Shown: positions 33,701 to 37,777 of the stretch, piece after piece
Layout of the letters: every line of letters starts with the position of its first letter
Position numbering within the stretch: position 1 is the stretch's first letter
Assembly (NCBI GenBank): GCA_003339415.1
Contig: PDHQ01000036.1
Coordinates: forward strand, 110,398 to 148,174
From: Ophiocordyceps camponoti-saundersi (nom. inval.)
Taxonomy: Eukaryota > Ascomycota > Sordariomycetes > Hypocreales > Ophiocordycipitaceae
DNA: 37,777 nt
Reading direction: 5' to 3'
Made by a program: the position numbers and the translations under genes
The notes under the pieces: model-generated
The model's database searches: none
What the model was told of the DNA's origin: nothing
The model's input: the letters and a program-made list of their open reading frames with translations, nothing else

Positions 33701-33953
33701 GAGAAGGGGAGGAGGGGGGGGGGGGGAGAGAGAGATGGATAGTGAGATGGATAGTGAGATGGATATCAACAAGACGGGGGCAGAAGGGAAAGGTGACCTT
33801 GCGAAGACGACAAGTGCGACAACAATCAGCCAGGACAGGAGCCGTTCGACGGCGTTTAGTCGGAGGCGGGGAGGGCGCAGAGGGCGTAGGACCGAGGGTA
33901 TCATTGGCCGTGGCCAGAGGCGCAGCGGACCCGTGGGCGGCTGACAGATCCAT
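30746..33953 (-). CDS. Zn2Cys6 transcription factor with two tandem zinc clusters
   Basis: Five exons: 33953-33798, 33615-32848, 32760-32207, 32074-31447 and 31381-30746; introns of 182, 87, 132 and 65 bp. The product is 913 aa. Two complete Zn2Cys6 clusters are present: Cys 45/48/55/64/67/74 (spacing 2-6-8-2-6) and Cys 139/142/149/156/159/166 (spacing 2-6-6-2-6). Intron 1 splits the first after RLRK. A Ser-rich linker leads to a fungal-specific regulator middle-homology region at about 270-700 (NLLARKDLILRHMDAYMNNV, LPRGRSFVQQESLRRIGWHF, HIDRMLAGGYDEYISCR). The tail is Pro/Gly/Met-rich and acidic in places, a likely activation domain. Such proteins bind CGG-type sites in the nucleus; target genes are unknown. 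Nearest neighbours give no cluster context. Donors of introns 1 and 2 (GTCACC, GTTGGC) are weak. Confidence 0.87.
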
Positions 33954-35674
33954 GTATTCGTATTAAGAGGAGGACAGCGGCGAGGGGGGGGCGGGAAGAG
34001 GCGACGAAGGCGGAGAGATGCATGGGAAAGGACTATACGGAGTAGAAAGTAGGAGAGAAGTGAGAGGGAGAAGAGAGGAAGAGCTCAAGCCTTGGAGGAG
34101 GGGAGGGGAGGGAGGAGGGGAAGCAGTGTGAGGAGGAGGAGGAGGAGGAGAAGGAGGAGGAGGAGAAGGAGGAGGAGGAGAAGGAGGAGGAGGAGAGGGC
34201 GCGCGCGGCGAAAGGAGCGCGCAATTAGGGGGGGGAAGAAGAGACAGAGAGAGAGAGAGAGAGAGAAGAGAGAGTGTGTGTGTGTAAGAGAGAGAGGGGG
34301 GGAGAGAGAGGGAGAGAGAGGAGGGAGAGAGATGGGGAAAAGAGAGGAAAAGAGAGGAGAGAGAGAGAGAGAAAGAGGAAAGAGGGAGAGAAAGTGGAGG
34401 AGGAGGAGAAAAAGAGCTGATGTCCGGCTATCGGATAGCGAGTCGCGGGAGCTGAGCCCCGTCCTTGTCCCTGTCTGTCTTTCTTTCCTTCCTGCCTGTA
34501 AGTATCTCTGAGTGGATATGCGGAGTACAGGGTACATACATATAATGTGTGTTTATTGTATCCGGAGCATGTGTGCTTTAGGCTACAGCGAGCAGGACAG
34601 TTCAATTCAACTCAATTCAACTCACGATGCATACTTTTTAGTCTTTCCTATCTCTCTCTTTTTCCCTTTCTCTCTCTCTCCCTTTCTCTCTTCCTCTCTT
34701 CCTCCGGCTCTCCATACAATGCATACATATATGAGGGAGGGACCAAGTGCAGTATACATACATAAGTCACAGCCTCCTCGTGCCCTCTATCCTATTCCTA
34801 CCTACCTACCTACCTACCTACCAACCAAGACAGACAGCAGTCCCCGTTGACGAAACCCCTAGTCTCATCTTTTTTTAAAAAAAAATCTTTCTTTCCTCCT
34901 TCTCCTCCCCTCCCTTTCTTTACTTTTTTCAGCCGGCCATGTCTTGTCTTCAGACTCTACAGATACCAGCATGTACACACCCACATCCGGTAGCAGCTAC
35001 TGTACTTTGTACATACAAAACGTGCTGTGAGCTACGGTCTGTACTTCAACGTACCCCCTCTACCCATCCGTGGGGGAGTTGGGCATTGTATAGTAGCAAC
35101 GCTAAGGAATAACCTCTTCTTTGAACGAAGAAGAAGAAGGAAATATAGAACAGAGTATGAGTCTATATACATATCTCAATGTCTTTGCATGAAAAAAAGG
35201 AACAAAATATAAGAGAATCATAAGACGGGAGGCTACTCACAAGGCATAAACGATGGACGAACGGACGCATCGTATGATGGCAGACGATAAAATTCCCCGG
35301 TACAAGGCACTCTAACTTCTTCGTACACACAACACTACCAGCTGGTACTCGTCCGTCCGCCTTCCGAGCTGTCTTTGCTTTTACGTTTTTTCCCTTTCTT
35401 TTGCTTCCCAATGTCCTCCTAATCTAGGTTATAACAAGAAACAATACACACATACGGATACATGTACATACATATAAACAACTTGATAAACCCCTCCTAA
35501 TACATGGCCTTTCTCCTTCTACCATCTCTCTCGCCATCTCTCTCTTCCCCCCATATGTACATGTATGTATGTATGTCTCACCCTTCTTTCCCATCCATCT
35601 AAATCCCCATCCTCAAAAAAAGACAAGACAAAAGACAAGACAAAAAGACAAGACACAACCCTCCACCTTTTTCC

Positions 35675-35706
<32 letters not shown>

Positions 35707-37166
35707 CCCCTAAAAAATACGGCGTTACCCGCGGCAGCCACCCCTTCGGCACTCGGTCCCGGCCGCGGGCCCTAGGTTCGTTCTCCAAATCGTCCCACAA
35801 CGGACCATCAATTCCCCCTCCTCCTCCTCCTTCTTCTTCCGATGCGAGCTTATGCATATAGCGGAGTAGGCAACACATCCCCATCGACCCTCATTCGTCT
35901 CGTATTATCTTAAAAACAACAACAACAACAACCGTGGGAAAATCGTAATGGATGGATCCCTCTCCCCCCCCCCACCTCTTTTTTCCTTTTCCCCCCTTAC
36001 TCTCATGATCTCATCCCGGTCTTTCTTCATCTCTGACACTCTGACACTCCCTATTCCTCTGCTTTCTCTCTTCTCTCGTCCCGTCTTTCTCTATCGAGTA
36101 TGAACTGGTCCAATTGCTAGTTCCCAACTCTCACCCTTTCCCACCAACCAGCCAGGCAAAAACCCCAACCCAATCCCGCCCGCACGTCGTCTCGAAAAGG
36201 AACCGAGAGCCGAACCGTGTGACGGGCCTACACAATGCAACGTACATACATACTGCATGCATACGGTACATGTGTAAGTAAACCTACAGTGTGTAGGGCA
36301 GTGTGGAACAGACAGTCTCTCGGCGCATCGGAGGTGGATGTCGGCATCGCATCGTACATACATATGTACAATGTGTATCCGTAACTTGACACTTCTTGCA
36401 CTTCTTCCTCTTCTTCCCCTTCTCCCCTCCTCCTCCTCCTACCAGTGTGCAAATAGACCAAGCCACTACCTACTACCTACACACTACAGAGAGGAGGGTG
36501 CATGACTGCATGTCACTCCCGAGTCCTAGCGGCTTCCTGACTCATCCTCTCGGCGCCGCTCGGCCCCTCGGCGCGAGTTCCGGACAGACGGACGGACGGA
36601 AAAAAAGAAGAAGAAGAAGAGAGTCGACCTTCTTTCCTTCTTTCCTTCGTTCTTTCCTTCCTTCTTATTGTTTCTTGTTTCTTTCCCTCCATCATCCCCC
36701 GGATTGTTCCGCTAAAGAAAGCAAGCACCCGCCCATCACACATCACAGCCTCCCGAGTGCCTGCCTACCTTAGGGTTAGGTGCCGCTGAAGAAACAGACA
36801 CAGTCTCGCACCACGAAGAGACGAATGAAATCTCCCGTTATTCATTCACGTCCCATCTGATCTCGTCTCATCATCATCATCATCAACTACCACATTGAAT
36901 AAATGTATGCATGTAAATTATAGTAGCAGAGAAGCAATAGCAATACATACATACATACATACAACCACTTTTTCCTTACCATTTTAACAATAAAAAAACC
37001 CTCCTTTTCTCTTTCTCCTTTTCTTTATTCCCCCCCCTTTCCCCATTCCCATTTTCCCCTACCAAACCCCCCACCTCCAAACTCAAGTCATCAGTCCTCC
37101 CACAAGAAGCAAAAAGCCAAAAAGGACCACCACCTCTTTTTCAAAGGACACGTATAAAAACCAAAA
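33954..37166. other. 3.2-kb intergenic region upstream of the zinc-cluster gene
   Basis: Positions 34039-34410 are almost purely purine on the plus strand, so a leader of the zinc-cluster gene would be pyrimidine-rich. At 34797-34823 is a CCTA array. From 34860 on is AT-rich sequence with CATA motifs. Around 35710-35880 a short GC-richer segment carries an ORF with some coding flavour on the minus strand. At 36946-36962 is a CATA array. No gene is confidently supported. Confidence 0.5.
34129..34198. repeat. (GGA)n array with GAA interruptions
   Basis: GGA trinucleotides interrupted by GAA at regular intervals, inside a roughly 370-bp polypurine strand. Mirror symmetry makes triplex (H-DNA) formation possible. 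Confidence 0.8.
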
Positions 37167-37409
37167 TCAAGTACTCGTAGGTTCAGGACGCGTCAGGTAA
37201 ACCGTCTTAGCCTCGGCGGGGCAAACGACGGCAACGCAGAAGCACCCCCCCGGCTGGCTAGCGGAGCAGACGATCTTAGCCTCCGCCGCCGACCTGCCCG
37301 GGTTGCAGCAGCAGCACTGGCCTGCCGGGCCGATGGGCTGGGGCTGGGCCAGAGCCGGTGACGAGGCGGCGAGGGTGAAGGCGGCGAGGGTGAAGGCGGA
37401 GAAGCGCAT
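37167..37409 (-). CDS. Small secreted cysteine-rich protein (effector-like)
   Basis: Single exon, 80 aa. Residues 1-21 form a signal peptide (MRFSAFTLAAFTLAASSPALA) with an ALA cleavage site before Gln22. The mature 59 residues contain eight cysteines: four in a row at 32-35, then 48, 56, 58 and 63 (QCCCCNP and GCFCVAVVC). Eight cysteines in a short secreted chain fit four disulphides. The signal peptide has a tandem FTLAA duplication from a 15-bp repeat. Fungal small cysteine-rich proteins include effectors, antifungal proteins and hydrophobins; the order CCCC-C-C-C-C is not the hydrophobin pattern. No family is recognised, so no function is given. A TATA box lies about 226 bp upstream. Confidence 0.72.
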   Translation of the reverse strand: MRFSAFTLAAFTLAASSPALAQPQPIGPAGQCCCCNPGRSAAEAKIVCSASQPGGCFCVAVVCPAEAKTVYLTRPEPTST

Positions 37410-37634
37410 TTTGTGTGTGTGTGTGTGTCTTTGTGCAAGAAGAGAAGAAGTTTGTGTTTGTGTGTCGTATCTTGTGCCGCGTATGTTTTTCTTTGGTGTT
37501 TCTTGACGAGCGTGTGTGTGTGTGAGTGTGTAGGTAGGTATGGGTTGAGTTATGATTCACAACAAAGTCTGTCTTCAAGACAAAGAGAAGAAAGAAAGAA
37601 AGAAAGAAAAAAAAACTAGCAAAGACGCACCTCC

Positions 37635-37640
37635 TTTATA
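37635..37640 (-). promoter_or_regulatory. TATA box of the secreted protein gene
   Basis: Minus-strand TATAAA in the context TTTGTATAAAGGAGG, about 226 bp upstream of the start codon. A start site some 30 bases downstream would give a leader of roughly 195 bases. TATA boxes are frequent in tightly regulated fungal secreted-protein genes; this one is inferred from sequence only. Confidence 0.42.
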
Positions 37641-37693
37641 CAAATCTCACTAGCCAGCAAACCAGCTTGTTTTTTTTTTCCCTCCCCCTTCCT

Positions 37694-37694
<1 letters not shown>

Positions 37695-37760
<66 letters not shown>
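37695..37760. repeat. Poly-C run (66 nt) at right end
   Basis: 66 C followed by ACCCC and ACC units to the window end. Confidence 0.9.
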
Positions 37761-37777
37761 ACCCCACCACCACCACC

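Larger units (their letters stand above)
37410..37777. other. Upstream region of the secreted protein gene and right end
   Basis: 368 bp holding the 5' leader of the secreted-protein gene (with GT/AC microsatellites at 37411-37428 and 37511-37530), a TATA box, and a 66-base poly-C run that ends the window. Confidence 0.55.

Noticed and set aside
36770..36780. Telomere-like TTAGGGTTAGG
   Set aside because: Less than two units; no array, and the window end is poly-C rather than CCCTAA, so no telomere.

Overview
The window is nuclear DNA of a filamentous ascomycete (Pezizomycotina, most likely a Sordariomycete). The evidence is short GT-AG introns (51 to about 180 bp, one of 399 bp) with CTAAC/CTGAC branch sites, GC-rich C-ending codons, pyrimidine-rich 5' leaders, and ascomycete-specific families (fungal Zn2Cys6 regulator, Fmp32/MCUR1-type protein, fungal PH-domain protein). 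I find no transposon, tRNA, rRNA or CRISPR.

Nine protein genes can be supported; I derived the splice sites by hand from the sequence. In order: MRT4-like ribosome assembly factor (-, 782-1592); NTF2/RRM/RGG G3BP-type RNA-binding protein (-, 3024-4868); PH-domain protein with PPPY motifs, a minisatellite and polyQ (+, 9988-11853); Nnf1 kinetochore subunit (-, 12413-13468); MCUR1/CCDC90/Fmp32-type mitochondrial coiled-coil membrane protein (-, 14000-15346); Puf3/Pumilio-type RNA-binding protein (-, 16678-19735); an ascomycete single-pass membrane protein with two LPxY motifs (+, 27310-28065); a Zn2Cys6 regulator with two tandem zinc clusters (-, 30746-33953); a small secreted cysteine-rich protein (-, 37167-37409).

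Between the genes lie unusually long intergenic stretches (5.1 kb at 4869-9987, 7.6 kb at 19736-27309, 2.7 kb and 3.2 kb further right). They are packed with microsatellites: CCTA/TAGG, CATA/TATG, GA/CT, CA/GT, and long poly-C. The two longest separate divergently transcribed genes and include the 5' sides of the two RNA-binding-protein genes. A 10-N assembly gap at 26912-26921 sits between two noisy copies of the same sequence, so that spot is probably mis-assembled.

The genes do not form a cluster or pathway: most are conserved housekeeping genes (ribosome assembly, stress-granule type RNA binding, kinetochore, mitochondrion, mRNA control). No new defence or biosynthetic system is visible. 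The points most worth a second look are the double zinc-cluster regulator with a 3n stop-free intron, PY-type motifs in two unrelated proteins, the repeat-rich PH-protein linker, a PAC box before MRT4, a 16-bp CACGTG palindrome before Nnf1, and the many copies of the Pumilio-type motif TGTANATA in the microsatellites.
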